Source: Paracoccaceae bacterium
GTDB taxonomy: Bacteria > Pseudomonadota > Alphaproteobacteria > Rhodobacterales > Rhodobacteraceae
Direction: 5' to 3'
DNA length: 62,659 nucleotides
Assembly (NCBI GenBank): GCA_026710155.1
Contig: JAPORQ010000053.1
Location: 1-62,659 of the forward strand
Each line of letters opens with the position of its first letter. The first letter of the stretch is position 1. The position numbers and the translations under genes are program-made. Positions 17,364 to 26,973 of this stretch are shown here, in pieces. The notes below the pieces were generated by a model that saw nothing but the letters and a program-made list of their open reading frames with translations, was not told the DNA's origin and did no database searches.

Positions 17364-17656
17364 TCCCAATGATCCATCAACCCATACCAAGGGCAGGATT
17401 GATTATGCAAAGGTAGATGCGATCACCGAACAGGATATTGCCCGCCACGAAAAGAAGGATGAGGCTGAAGCCTTGCAGGAAATGGCAAGGGTATATACGC
17501 CAGTTGCGTTGCCGGATGAATTTCAGCAGGAAGGAGTTTGCTCAACATCTCCGGATTTCTCCCAATACCGTCAGACAATGGGAAGGAGGCAAGCGTTTCC
17601 CGAACAGGACATCTTGTTCCTTTTTCCGTATTCTGAACAAGGAAACCGATAGATAG
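17338..17656 (+). pseudogene. Frameshifted BrnA/HTH-type antitoxin
   Basis: Starts at ATG 17338 overlapping the toxin remnant. The first frame gives ITEQDIARHEKKDEAEALQEMARVYTPVALPDEF. After a shift near 17520 the second frame gives RKEFAQHLRISPNTVRQWEGGKRFP, a clear XRE/Cro-type helix-turn-helix of the kind found in BrnA and related antitoxins. The DNA-binding domain is therefore out of frame with the start. Together with the broken toxin this is a dead toxin-antitoxin pair, unless the shifts are sequencing errors. Confidence 0.65.
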
Positions 17657-18731
17657 TGTATTGCGTATTCTTGCCTGAAGCCTTTATCAGTCTAACTTTA
17701 TCGACTCTTCACCAATTATGGTGGGTAAATAACAATTCATCAAATCATTCCACCTCCCGAAGTTCTTCAATGAGCCTTGTACAAGGCACTTCATGATCGT
17801 TTGCAACACAGTCCATAAAATCTTTCATTCATTACAATGAACCCGAAGGGCCAAAGGATTTGAAGCATGATGAATTGGTCGGTTGCATTTCAGCTTCACC
17901 ATCATCCTTGGAGTCAATTCAGCCATATCAATACAAATCCAACCCACGAAAAAAGGGGAGGACCCACTTTATCTTTATTTCAACAAATCATGTTGAAAGG
18001 AAAATAGCCAAAATCTGGAAGAATAGAGGAACAAAAGTCCTGAAATGGCAGGAGATTGCCTTCGAGTTATCATAATGCCTTCGAACACGGCTTTTTCAGT
18101 GGTTCTGGAGCCAATTTACAATTTTACAAAATGAGGAGCGGGCAAGCATGTAACTATCTCTTTTAGCTTACTGCCGTGCCTCAATGAAATCAAAAAAAAG
18201 CAAAAAGGTTCTCCCCATATATATGTTTCACAATGGGAAATGCTTTATTCTGGACACCATTCAAAACCGACCCTTTTCGGAATACCCAACCGACCGGTAC
18301 ACTTTCCCTGCAATGACCATCTAATAACAACTCGGTTTCAGGGATAATTGAAAACGTCAAATATTCAGGCATAGCAGGGATTTGCCAAATTTCCATTTGG
18401 ACTTTTCACACTATTTTTACGACAAGTCCCATTTCGAACTTTTCATCAAATTGTTTCTGTCGACATCAGACGGATATATTCTTTTGGACATAGGATTTTA
18501 TCCTCTCAGAGATGCTGGAGATGGTTATGCAGTGTAATTGGTTGGATTTTGTCGACATTTTTGGCATTTTTGAGAACTTTCACTAAAAATGGGATTGAGA
18601 GTGAACGTTTTGTTAGAAAAATTTCCAGATTCCAATTGGCAGGATTCTAGAATTTAGCTAAAACATAGAATTGCCCATAGGTTTATGTTGGTATGAATTG
18701 GTAGTTACCAAAAATTGGTTTCAGGTTTTTG
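17657..18731. other. Gap between the dead TA pair and gor
   Basis: Over 1 kb of low-complexity, AT-rich DNA. Frames at 17860-18075 (+) and 18190-18396 (-) have no recognised motif and no good ribosome site. A minus-strand stretch near 17750-17830 reads like the end of a small regulatory protein (VPCTRLIEELREVE) but is too short to call. I consider it decayed accessory DNA. Confidence 0.5.
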
Positions 18732-20084
18732 ATGTTTGATTTTGATTTGTTTGTAATTGGTGGTGGTTCAGGTGGTGTCAGGGCTGCAAGAGTAGCTTCC
18801 GAAAAAGGATTCAAGGTAGGATTGGCCGAGGAATACAGGCTTGGGGGAACCTGTGTAATCCGAGGATGTGTTCCCAAAAAGATGATGGTTTTTGCTGCCG
18901 ATTATGGGGATTATTTTGCCGATGCTGAGGGTTTTGGCTGGAATGTCGGCACTTCTACATTCGGCTTCGAATGGTTTCAGGCAAGGAAGGACAGGGAGAT
19001 TGATCGCCTGGAAATCATCTACAGATCATTGCTTGACAGTGCCAAGGTCAATTTTTTCCCTTCCAGGGCAACTCTGAAAGATCCACACACCATCAAACTG
19101 TGTGATGGAAAAACATACAAATCCAGAATAATTTTGATTGCAACCGGAGGAAGCCCCTATGTTCCTGACTTCGAGGGATCGGATCTAGTCAGTACATCCA
19201 ATGATGTATTTAAGTTGAAGGAATTGCCCGAGCGAGTACTGATTTGCGGTGGAGGCTATATCGCTTGTGAATTTGCGGGAATTTTCAATGGTATGGGCAG
19301 CAGTGTAACGCAGGTTTACAGGGGGGCGCAAATACTCCGGGGGTTTGATAATGACATTCGGGACCATCTATCGGCTTCCATGACCGTCAGGGGAATCGAT
19401 ATAAGGTTCAATCATACTGTCGAAAAAATAAAGAAGGTTGATGGGGGATTGAGGGCATTTTATCAGGATGGGGATTCGCAGGAATTTGATTTCATCCTTT
19501 ATGCAACCGGACGCAAGCCCAATACCAATGGGTTAAACCTTGAAAAACTGCATGTCCCAATTGATTCCTCCGGTGCAGTCGTAGTTGATGAATATTCACA
19601 GACGGTTATCCCCTCGATATATGCAATTGGTGATGCCACGGACCGATTGAATTTAACCCCTGTTGCAATCAGGGAAGCCATGAGTTTTGTTGCAACGGTA
19701 TTTGAGGGAGAGCCAACTCCTGTTGATCATGTAAATGTTCCCACGGCTGTGTTTACCCGTCCAGAAATCGGTACCGTGGGATACAGCGAGGAAATGGCAA
19801 GAAAGGAATTTGATGTCGAGATTTACCGTACAAAATTCAAATCAATGCTTAATGTAATCGCCAATCGGGATGAAAGGAACCTCATGAAAATGGTGGTTGA
19901 CAAGACCACAAGACGAGTCTTGGGCGTACATCTGATTTGTTCCGGGGCGGCAGAAATGATCCAAATGGTTGGAATTGCCATAAAAATGGGTGCTACAAAA
20001 GAGGATTTTGACAGAACCTGTGCGGTTCATCCCACTGCTGCCGAAGAGTTGGTTACCTTGCATAATCCAACTCATAGTTCTTGA
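18732..20084 (+). CDS. gor: Glutathione-disulfide reductase
   Basis: FAD flavoenzyme reducing glutathione disulfide with NADPH. FAD-binding GGGSGGVRAAR (10-20) and the redox-active pair Cys41/Cys46 in GGTCVIRGCVPKK are present. So are the NAD(P)H-binding segment ICGGGYIACEFAGI, the second FAD motif YAIGDATDRLNLTPVAIRE, and the C-terminal CAVHPTAAEE carrying the catalytic His/Glu. The ATG at 18732 is preferred over TTG 18729. 450 residues, typical. Its normal neighbour rpiA is nearly 4 kb upstream, beyond the inserted island. Confidence 0.94.
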   Translation: MFDFDLFVIGGGSGGVRAARVASEKGFKVGLAEEYRLGGTCVIRGCVPKKMMVFAADYGDYFADAEGFGWNVGTSTFGFEWFQARKDREIDRLEIIYRSLLDSAKVNFFPSRATLKDPHTIKLCDGKTYKSRIILIATGGSPYVPDFEGSDLVSTSNDVFKLKELPERVLICGGGYIACEFAGIFNGMGSSVTQVYRGAQILRGFDNDIRDHLSASMTVRGIDIRFNHTVEKIKKVDGGLRAFYQDGDSQEFDFILYATGRKPNTNGLNLEKLHVPIDSSGAVVVDEYSQTVIPSIYAIGDATDRLNLTPVAIREAMSFVATVFEGEPTPVDHVNVPTAVFTRPEIGTVGYSEEMARKEFDVEIYRTKFKSMLNVIANRDERNLMKMVVDKTTRRVLGVHLICSGAAEMIQMVGIAIKMGATKEDFDRTCAVHPTAAEELVTLHNPTHSS

Positions 20085-20160
20085 AATTCAAGACTCAAGC
20101 AACAACTTTAGAGATGGGTTGCCAATAAGGTATCCCTAATGGATTGGAGTATATATTGAA

Positions 20161-21246
20161 ATGACAAACAACTCGAATGGACCTTGGGGGAATGGAAACC
20201 AGAAAGGTCCCAACATGCCGGAAGTTGATGACTTGATTAACTTGGGTCGTGACCGCCTGAAAGGTGTCTTCAAAGATAGAGGAGGAAGTGGTGGCGGTCG
20301 TCCAGGCGGCGATCGCAACAAAATCCCCAAGAGTTTTTACTTTATAGCAGTTTTGGCAATAATCGGATTCTGGGGCTACAGCTCCTTTTACTCTGTCAAG
20401 CCGGAACAAAGATCCGTGGAATTGTTTCTTGGGGCCTATTCATCGACTGGAACTCCCGGATTGAATTTTGCACCTTGGCCGTTGATAACACGGGAAATAG
20501 TCGAGGTAACCCGTGAAAGAACCGTTGAGATCGGTGCCAATGAAGGTTCTCGTTCAGATGCAGGCTTGATGCTTACTGGAGATGAAAACATTGTTGATGT
20601 CGGTTTTCAGGTTGTCTGGAATATTTCCGACCCGGCCAACTACCTTTTCAATCTGAGAGATCAGGAAGTAACAATCTCAGCTGTCGCCGAATCAGCCATG
20701 AGGGAAATCATGGCCAGATCGGAACTTGCTCCCATACTCAACCGGGACAGGGGTGTTGTTGCTGCAAACCTCAGGGAATTGATACAAACCAATCTTGACA
20801 ATTATGATTCAGGGATGAACGTGGTTCGTGTCAACTTTGACAAGGCTGACCCGCCAGGTGCAGTCATCAACAGTTTCCGGGAGGTTCAGGCAGCCGAACA
20901 GGAAAGGGACCGGTTGGAAAAACAGGCAGATGCCTATTCAAACCGGGTTTTGGCCAGTGCCAGAGGTGAAGCGGCCCAGTTGCTGGAGGAAGCCGAGGGG
21001 TACCGTGCACAGGTTGTCAACCAGGCCGAAGGTGAAGCCAGCAGGTTTCTGGCAGTTTTGGAAGAATATCAAAAGGCACCGGAGGTAACCCGAAAAAGAT
21101 TGCATATTGAAACCACCGAGAAAATTTACGGTTCGGTCGGTAAACTGATCATGGACGGAAATTCCAATTTCCTGCCCATTCTTTCACTTGATGAAATCGT
21201 GAAGAAAACCACAATTCCACAACTCGACCAGGAGCAGAACCAATGA
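20161..21246 (+). CDS. hflK: FtsH protease modulator HflK
   Basis: SPFH/band-7 membrane protein that assembles with HflC into a large complex regulating the FtsH protease. 361 residues: a cytoplasmic Gly-rich N-terminus (GGSGGGRPGG), one transmembrane helix (about 57-76), then the periplasmic SPFH domain (LTGDENIVDVGFQVVWNISDP) and a long coiled coil (EQERDRLEKQADAYSNRVLA, RGEAAQLLEEAEGYRAQVVN). GGAG precedes the ATG. The stop overlaps the hflC start by four bases. FtsH itself is outside the window. Confidence 0.95.
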   Translation: MTNNSNGPWGNGNQKGPNMPEVDDLINLGRDRLKGVFKDRGGSGGGRPGGDRNKIPKSFYFIAVLAIIGFWGYSSFYSVKPEQRSVELFLGAYSSTGTPGLNFAPWPLITREIVEVTRERTVEIGANEGSRSDAGLMLTGDENIVDVGFQVVWNISDPANYLFNLRDQEVTISAVAESAMREIMARSELAPILNRDRGVVAANLRELIQTNLDNYDSGMNVVRVNFDKADPPGAVINSFREVQAAEQERDRLEKQADAYSNRVLASARGEAAQLLEEAEGYRAQVVNQAEGEASRFLAVLEEYQKAPEVTRKRLHIETTEKIYGSVGKLIMDGNSNFLPILSLDEIVKKTTIPQLDQEQNQ

Positions 21247-22112
21247 ATAGAAATACGATAATCTTAGGTGTGCTGGCACTCATCGTTGTAAGTGCCCTTT
21301 CGGCCCTTTTCATTGTTGATGAACGTGAAAAGGCTCTGGTACTGCAATTTGGTCAGGTCAAACAGGTCAAGGAAACACCTGGTCTGGCCTTCAAGATACC
21401 GTTGATTCAGGAAGTTGTCAGGTATGAAGACAGAATTCTCTCACTCGAAACGCAATCCCTTGAGGTAACTCCATTGGATGATCGGCGTTTGGTGGTGGAT
21501 GCATTTGCCAGATACAGGATCGAAGATGTTGTTCAGTTCAGGGAAGCCGTAGGTATTGAAGGTTCGGCTGAAAGCAGATTGAGGAACGTTCTCAATGCTG
21601 CCACCCGGGAAGTGCTGGGTTCGGTTACATCCGGTACGATTCTTTCGGCCGACCGGGCTGCCCTGATGTCCAGAATCAGGGATACAGCCAAGATCGAGGC
21701 TACCAACCTTGGCCTTGAAATCGTGGATGTCCGATTGAAAAGAACGGATTTGCCTTCACAAAACCTTGAAGCGACCTTTGCAAGGATGAGGGCTGAACGC
21801 GAAAGGGAGGCTGCCGATGAGATCGCACGAGGTGAGGAAGCGGCTCAGAAGGTTCGGGCCCAAGCTGACAGAACACAAGTGGAAATTGTTTCCGAGGCCC
21901 AGAAGGAAGCCGAGATTACACGTGGTTTGGCTGATGCCGAAAGAAACAGGATTTATGCCGATGCCTTTAACCAGGATCAAGAATTTTTCCAGTTCTATCG
22001 AACCTTGCGAGCCTATGAAGTGTCCTTCCAGCCTGACAATACCACTTTACTGATTGATCCCGAAGGTGAATTCTTCAATTACTTCAAGGGATCAACACAA
22101 GAAAGTGATTGA
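21243..22112 (+). CDS. hflC: FtsH protease modulator HflC
   Basis: Partner of HflK. 289 residues with one N-terminal transmembrane helix (about 5-25) and an SPFH domain that begins IVDEREKALVLQFGQVK. The characteristic LRNVLNAATREVLGS and LGLEIVDVRLKRTDLP are followed by a charged coiled coil rich in Ala, Glu and Arg. Its ATG overlaps the hflK stop (ATGA). The DUF2065 gene begins in its last codons, so translation of the operon is tightly coupled. Confidence 0.95.
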   Translation: MNRNTIILGVLALIVVSALSALFIVDEREKALVLQFGQVKQVKETPGLAFKIPLIQEVVRYEDRILSLETQSLEVTPLDDRRLVVDAFARYRIEDVVQFREAVGIEGSAESRLRNVLNAATREVLGSVTSGTILSADRAALMSRIRDTAKIEATNLGLEIVDVRLKRTDLPSQNLEATFARMRAEREREAADEIARGEEAAQKVRAQADRTQVEIVSEAQKEAEITRGLADAERNRIYADAFNQDQEFFQFYRTLRAYEVSFQPDNTTLLIDPEGEFFNYFKGSTQESD

Positions 22113-22302
22113 TGAGATAGTTCTGGCCTTGGGGCTGGTTGCTGTACTTGAAGGTTTGGTGCTTGCCCTTATTCCAAAGAGGCTGGAGGACGCCCTTAAA
22201 ATACTGGCCAGCCTGCCAGTCGAGAAACGAAAGACCATAGGTCTCTGCATTGTTGGTTTCGGTGTTCTGGTGGTCTGGATCTCCACTCTTATCGGAACCT
22301 GA
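22105..22302 (+). CDS. DUF2065 (YjeT-like) small membrane protein
   Basis: 65 residues with two transmembrane helices (about 5-22 and 46-62), LALGLVAVLEGLVLALIP and the short cytoplasmic loop ALKILASLPVEKRKTIG, matching the YjeT/DUF2065 family usually placed after hflC. The GTG at 22105 is chosen because it gives the conserved N-terminus; it overlaps the hflC end by eight bases. A longer frame beginning at 22054 would add residues read out of frame with hflC. Function unknown. Confidence 0.85.
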   Translation: MIDEIVLALGLVAVLEGLVLALIPKRLEDALKILASLPVEKRKTIGLCIVGFGVLVVWISTLIGT

Positions 22303-22516
22303 CTTAAGTGTAACCGATTTTTGAATTCACTTTTGTGAATCTGCAAATTATTTCTAATTCCGAGGCTTGGCACTTCGCTGTGAAGTGCTCAGGCCTTGGG
22401 ATGAAAACAGGTTGATTGAACATGCTTCTGAATCAAAGGGTATGCCAATCAAACTGACCATCCCTGAATATTTTTGGCATAGGTTTTTGGTTGATAAAAT
22501 GATCAATACAATAGGT

Positions 22517-24013
22517 ATGAAAATGAAAATCAAGTTGTTTGAATTGCCACAGATTAGACTATCCCTGGCAGGTTTGGCACCCCTGTTTTGTTTGATTGTG
22601 TTTCAAGGTGGCCCGGTCCAATCACATGAGGATTTCAGTTCTCTGGTTGAAAAGGTCTTGCCGGCTGTTGTCTCACTCGAGATCATGCAGGGTTCTCAAA
22701 ATCAGAGTGATGGTCAGCCCGAGGGAAACCCTGAAGAATGGATGGATCAATTCAGGAATCATCCTTTCATGTATGATTTTTTCCGACGATTTTTTGACGA
22801 GGAGTTTAATAACCAGAATCAGGGTGGGACTTCAGAACAAGTTGAGGAATTCGAAATACAATCAGCACAGTATCCAAGAATGGGTTTTGGTTCAGGTTTC
22901 ATTATTTCCAAGGATGGCAAGTTGGTCACCAATTACCATGTGATCGAGAATGCATCTGAAATCAAGGTCAGGATGGCCGATGAGGACACGGTATACAAAG
23001 CCGAGGTTATCGGCAGCGATCCTGAAACGGATATATCGGTTTTGCAGATTGTCGATGGTGAGGAATTTGATTTCATCAAATTTGGTGACAGCAAGACGGT
23101 TAGAGTTGGTGATCCCGTATTGGCAATAGGCAATCCGCTGGGTGTTGGCATATCGGCATCAAAGGGCATTATATCTGCCACCTTTCGAACATTGAATGGG
23201 CCTTATGACAATTTTTTCCAGACCGATGCTTCCATTAATCTTGGAAATTCTGGCGGCCCATTGATAAACCTTGATGGTGATGTCATAGGTGTTAACACAG
23301 CGATCAAGACCAGCGGTTTCAGCAGGGGTTCGATCGGTGTTGGGTTTTCCATGTCATCGGCTGTTGTATCCCGGGTTGTAGAGGATATTCTTCAGGATGG
23401 AAAAGTCAGCAGGGGGTGGCTCGGGGTATATATCTCAACATCGATGGACGAACAAAACAATGAACGGATACTTGTTGATGGTGTGTTCAAGGATGGACCG
23501 GCAAGGGAGGCAGGAATTTTACCTGGGGACTTGATCATATCGGTAGATGGTACCGAAATTTCAGAAATCCGGGAGTTTGTCTCATTTGTGGGAAGTATCG
23601 AGCCCGGTAAAGAAATAACCATGGAAATTCTACGCGGGAGTGAGCCATTGACTTTAACGGCAACCCTTGGAGACAGACCCCAAAATCCGGGTAAAATAAT
23701 GTCGAGCGAGGAAGAGTCCGAGGAGGGTGAATCAATTCTGGGCATGAATTTCGGCCATACCCCTGATCTTGAAGGAAATGGTTTTGCCAATCCCGATACC
23801 GTTGTCAATGAAGTCTTGGAAAATTCACCTGCTGCAGAGGCCGGTATCCAGGTACTGGATCAGGTTGAAATGGTCAATTCCCAAAAAGTTGTTTCAACCA
23901 GTGACATCCAAAGAATAGTGGACCAAGCCATTCGGAACGATGATGAAGAGGTCGCTTTTTTCATTATTCGGGAAGGGGTGCTGATCAAGGTGGCAATTCA
24001 ATTGCCCAATTAA
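22517..24013 (+). CDS. degP: Periplasmic serine protease DegP/HtrA
   Basis: Periplasmic protease and chaperone for misfolded envelope proteins. Counted from ATG 22517 it has 498 residues, with a signal peptide (about 1-36) and a trypsin-like domain with His141 (NYHVIEN), Asp172 (ETDISVL) and Ser245 (GNSGGP). Two PDZ domains follow (GWLGVYI...DGPAREAGILPGDLI and NSPAAEAGIQVLDQVEMVN). A longer frame opens at 22367 but its extra 50 residues do not look like a secretion signal. ATG 22499 is another possible start. Last gene of the hflK-hflC-DUF2065-degP run, the standard order in Alphaproteobacteria. Confidence 0.93.
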   Translation: MKMKIKLFELPQIRLSLAGLAPLFCLIVFQGGPVQSHEDFSSLVEKVLPAVVSLEIMQGSQNQSDGQPEGNPEEWMDQFRNHPFMYDFFRRFFDEEFNNQNQGGTSEQVEEFEIQSAQYPRMGFGSGFIISKDGKLVTNYHVIENASEIKVRMADEDTVYKAEVIGSDPETDISVLQIVDGEEFDFIKFGDSKTVRVGDPVLAIGNPLGVGISASKGIISATFRTLNGPYDNFFQTDASINLGNSGGPLINLDGDVIGVNTAIKTSGFSRGSIGVGFSMSSAVVSRVVEDILQDGKVSRGWLGVYISTSMDEQNNERILVDGVFKDGPAREAGILPGDLIISVDGTEISEIREFVSFVGSIEPGKEITMEILRGSEPLTLTATLGDRPQNPGKIMSSEEESEEGESILGMNFGHTPDLEGNGFANPDTVVNEVLENSPAAEAGIQVLDQVEMVNSQKVVSTSDIQRIVDQAIRNDDEEVAFFIIREGVLIKVAIQLPN

Positions 24014-24062
24014 AATTTTGAGCGTAGGGTATCCGTTCCCTACCTCATCAACAAATCAACAT

Positions 24063-25169
24063 TCAATTCAACACCAGAATGGAGTTTGGATTCCATCCAA
24101 TTTCCACGTCATCTCCGATGTTAATATCAAAGGAAATGTCGGAATTTCGCATGGAAATTGTTACAACCCTATCGGTCCCTTCCAAATTGGCATCAAAATA
24201 GGTCATGTCACCAAAATACTGGGTTTCGGCAATTCTCCCTTTTGCAATCATGGGTTTTGCCTGGCCTTGGTTGGTGATTATGGTGAACATTTCAGGTCTT
24301 ATCCCCGCCATGGAGTTACTTTGATACCCTAATGGTGCCTGATCAATGGTCAAGGTGGTTTTGCCCAATCCCTCAATCTCGACAACGAGGTCGCCACCTT
24401 CCTGGGCCAAAAGGTCCAGATTCAGGAAATTCATGGTACCAACAAAATTTGCCACCTGGATGTTCGTTGGTCGCCTGTATAATTCCTTGGGAGAGGCAAG
24501 TTGAGCTATCTTGCCATCAAACATGACCGCAATACGGTCCGACATTGTCAAGGCTTCTTCCTGATCATGGGTTACCAAAATGAAGGTTATGCCCACCGAC
24601 CGCTGCAATTGTCTCAACTCGGACTGCATTTGTTCCCTGAGTCTTTTGTCGAGGGCGGAAAGCGGTTCGTCAAGCAAGAGCACCTTTGGTTTCAGGATCA
24701 AGGCCCTGGCCAGCGCCACCCGTTGTCTCTGACCGCCTGAAAGCGCTGTCGATGGCCGGTCATTGAAGCCTTCCATTCCAACCATTGCCAGTGCCTTGTT
24801 TACCTCTTCGGAAATGGTCTGCCTGTCTGCTTTCCTTGCCCTCAACCCATAGGCAACATTTTTCCCAACTGTCATATGGGGGAAAACGGCATAACTTTGA
24901 AAAACCATATTGGTAGGTCGCTGGTTGGCTGGAATTCCTTCCATATTGTTGCCGTCAATTTCAACCAGGCCAGCATTGGGTATTTCAAAGCCGGCGATGA
25001 CCCTGAGAAGTGTGGTCTTGCCACAACCGGAAGGACCAAGGAGGGTTAAAAACTCACCCTGGTTTATATTGAAGGAAATGGATTTAAGTGCTTCAATGAC
25101 ACCATAGTTTTTCTGTATGCTTTCGATCCTGATGATGGGCTTGGCTTCGGAATTGGTTTCCTGCTTCAA
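24063..25169 (-). CDS. potA: Polyamine-type ABC transporter ATP-binding protein
   Basis: 368-residue importer ATPase. Walker A GPSGCGKTTLL, signature LSGGQRQRVALARAL, Walker B VLLLDEPLSALD and the switch His in LVTHDQEEAL are intact. The C-terminal half has a TOBE regulatory domain (AGIRPEMFTI...). The sequence is closest to PotA/spermidine-putrescine type systems. Substrate assignment rests on operon context only. Last gene of the potD-potB-potC-potA operon; its start overlaps the potC stop by four bases. Confidence 0.92.
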   Translation of the reverse strand: MKQETNSEAKPIIRIESIQKNYGVIEALKSISFNINQGEFLTLLGPSGCGKTTLLRVIAGFEIPNAGLVEIDGNNMEGIPANQRPTNMVFQSYAVFPHMTVGKNVAYGLRARKADRQTISEEVNKALAMVGMEGFNDRPSTALSGGQRQRVALARALILKPKVLLLDEPLSALDKRLREQMQSELRQLQRSVGITFILVTHDQEEALTMSDRIAVMFDGKIAQLASPKELYRRPTNIQVANFVGTMNFLNLDLLAQEGGDLVVEIEGLGKTTLTIDQAPLGYQSNSMAGIRPEMFTIITNQGQAKPMIAKGRIAETQYFGDMTYFDANLEGTDRVVTISMRNSDISFDINIGDDVEIGWNPNSILVLN

Positions 25170-25987
25170 AATAGACCTCCCTTGATTTCGTTACCTGTCT
25201 TGCGGGCACCGATTCGTCGAAAATATTCTGCAATGATGAGTAATGTCAGGGAAACCAATAGCAGCACGGTTCCCAGGGCAAGGATTATTGGAATTCGGGT
25301 GGGGAATCGCAACTGTCCCCAGATGTAGACCGGCAGGGTAGCATCGGTTCCGGACAGAAAGAAGGCAATGATGAATTCATCCAGTGAAATGGTAAAGGAA
25401 ATGAGGAGGCTGGAAATGATGGCCGGCATGACGAGGGGCAGGGTGATATACCAGAAGGTTTCCAGACGGCTCCTGCCCAAATCCTGGGAGGCCTCCTCGA
25501 AGCTCCTGTCCAGACCCTGAAAGCCTGCACTGAGAATTGCCGTGCAGAAAGGGAGGCAAAGCAGGATATGACCAAGGATGATGGTCGTCAGGGAAAGATT
25601 GAATCCCAATTGCAGGACCACGACCAAAAGGGAAACCCCAATGATGATTTCAGGCAACACCATGGGAACCATGATCAGTCCCATGATTCCCCTTTTTCCG
25701 GTAAATTGATACCGGGTGGAAGCCCTGGCGGCAAAAATCCCGAATATGGTTGCAAATACAGATGTAATGACAGCTACCAGCAGACTATTGAGCGCAGCGG
25801 CCAACAATGGTTCGGTTTTGAATACTTCAATGAACCAGGCCAATGTAAATCCACCAAGCGGGAAAGCTACAATGGTGCTGTCATTGAAGGAAAATATGGG
25901 AAGCAACAATGCAGGGGAATAAAGAAAAACAAGAAATATCCCGATATAAACCATCAGGTATCGTGATTGCTTGGCTTTGGCCATCAT
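25166..25987 (-). CDS. potC: Polyamine-type ABC transporter permease (PotC-like)
   Basis: Inner-membrane permease with about six transmembrane helices and the cytoplasmic EAA loop LDRSFEEASQDLGRSRLETFWYI that docks onto the ATPase. ATG 25987 is chosen: it overlaps the potB stop (ATGATGG) and gives the usual charged N-terminus MMAKAKQSRY before the first helix. An upstream start at 26020 would overlap potB by 37 bases. Heterodimer partner is the PotB-like gene upstream. Confidence 0.9.
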   Translation of the reverse strand: MMAKAKQSRYLMVYIGIFLVFLYSPALLLPIFSFNDSTIVAFPLGGFTLAWFIEVFKTEPLLAAALNSLLVAVITSVFATIFGIFAARASTRYQFTGKRGIMGLIMVPMVLPEIIIGVSLLVVVLQLGFNLSLTTIILGHILLCLPFCTAILSAGFQGLDRSFEEASQDLGRSRLETFWYITLPLVMPAIISSLLISFTISLDEFIIAFFLSGTDATLPVYIWGQLRFPTRIPIILALGTVLLLVSLTLLIIAEYFRRIGARKTGNEIKGGLF

Positions 25988-26859
25988 TGCCCCTGCTTCA
26001 AATATTTTCGGTTGAACCACAAAAACACCATTGCCATGGTGGAGACAACAAACATGGCTGATAATGCCAGGGCGGCACCCAGAGGTGCATTGTTTGCCTT
26101 TTTAAATTGGACCTCAATCATATTGGCGATGAGCAATCCATTCGGCCCCCCGACCAATTTGGGTGTGACATAATCACCAATGGTTGGAATGAATACGATA
26201 AGCGTGGCTGCAATTATTCCGGGCATGGCAAGGGGAAGTGTTACCCTGATAAATCGTCTGACAGGTCCATCGCCAAGATCTTCGGACGCTTCCAAAAGGG
26301 AACGGTCAATTTTTTCAAGGGCAACATAAATGGGAAGAATGGCGAATGGAATCCACGCATGGCTTAGGGTGACCACAATGGCTCCCTGATTGAACAGAAG
26401 GAATTTCAATGGTTCATCGATAAGCCCGATGCCGATAAGCGACCCGTTGATAACGCCATTGAATCCCAGTATGACCTTCCACAGGAAAATCCTGATCAGA
26501 TAGCTTGTCCAGAATGGAATGGTAATCAGGAAAATCCAAAGAGGTTTTTTCTTCGGTGGCACATGAAAGGAAATGAAATAGGCAACCGGAAAGGCCAGAA
26601 CCACGGTCAGGAGGGTCACCAAAATTGAAATCTTGAGGGATCTCAACATCAATGCCTGGTAAATTGCTCCCGTCCAGGCTTCCCTGTAATTGTCAAGGGT
26701 AAAGCCCCTGTTCAGTTCAAGGTAATCCTGGGTCCAGAAACTTAATGCCAAGACACCCATCAAGGGGAATGCCAGCAACAGCAATGCATAGAAAAACGGG
26801 GGGCTGACCAGAATTAAACCTGCCTGCCCCCTGATTTTTTGGATCAATGAAAAATTCAT
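25984..26859 (-). CDS. potB: Polyamine-type ABC transporter permease (PotB-like)
   Basis: 291-residue permease with six predicted helices and the EAA loop RSLLEASEDLGDGPVRRFIRVTLPLAMPG. N-terminus MNFSLIQKIRGQAGLILVSPPFFYALLLL is typical of PotB. Followed directly by potC and preceded by potD with a gap of about 115 bases, a common place for a stabilising or processing element, though none is obvious. Confidence 0.9.
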   Translation of the reverse strand: MNFSLIQKIRGQAGLILVSPPFFYALLLLAFPLMGVLALSFWTQDYLELNRGFTLDNYREAWTGAIYQALMLRSLKISILVTLLTVVLAFPVAYFISFHVPPKKKPLWIFLITIPFWTSYLIRIFLWKVILGFNGVINGSLIGIGLIDEPLKFLLFNQGAIVVTLSHAWIPFAILPIYVALEKIDRSLLEASEDLGDGPVRRFIRVTLPLAMPGIIAATLIVFIPTIGDYVTPKLVGGPNGLLIANMIEVQFKKANNAPLGAALALSAMFVVSTMAMVFLWFNRKYLKQGQ

Positions 26860-26973
26860 TTCACATGGCTTGGTCTAATCCTGGTGGACAAGACTTCTTT
26901 ATCTCTTCGAATTCAATAATTCCCAATCCGTTTACCAGAAGCAGGTCGTGCTTCCGGTAAAATTCGGGAGGAA

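Noticed and set aside
17860-18075. 71-codon plus-strand frame in the rpiA-gor gap
   Set aside because: No recognised motif, no ribosome site, and surrounded by decayed DNA.
18190-18396. 68-codon minus-strand frame
   Set aside because: No motif or ribosome site; likely chance or remnant.
25568-25966. 133-codon plus-strand frame opposite potC, and other long antisense frames in sdaA, purA, soxA and the fusion gene
   Set aside because: They lie wholly opposite conserved coding genes, have no family motif and no ribosome site; they are shadows of codon bias.
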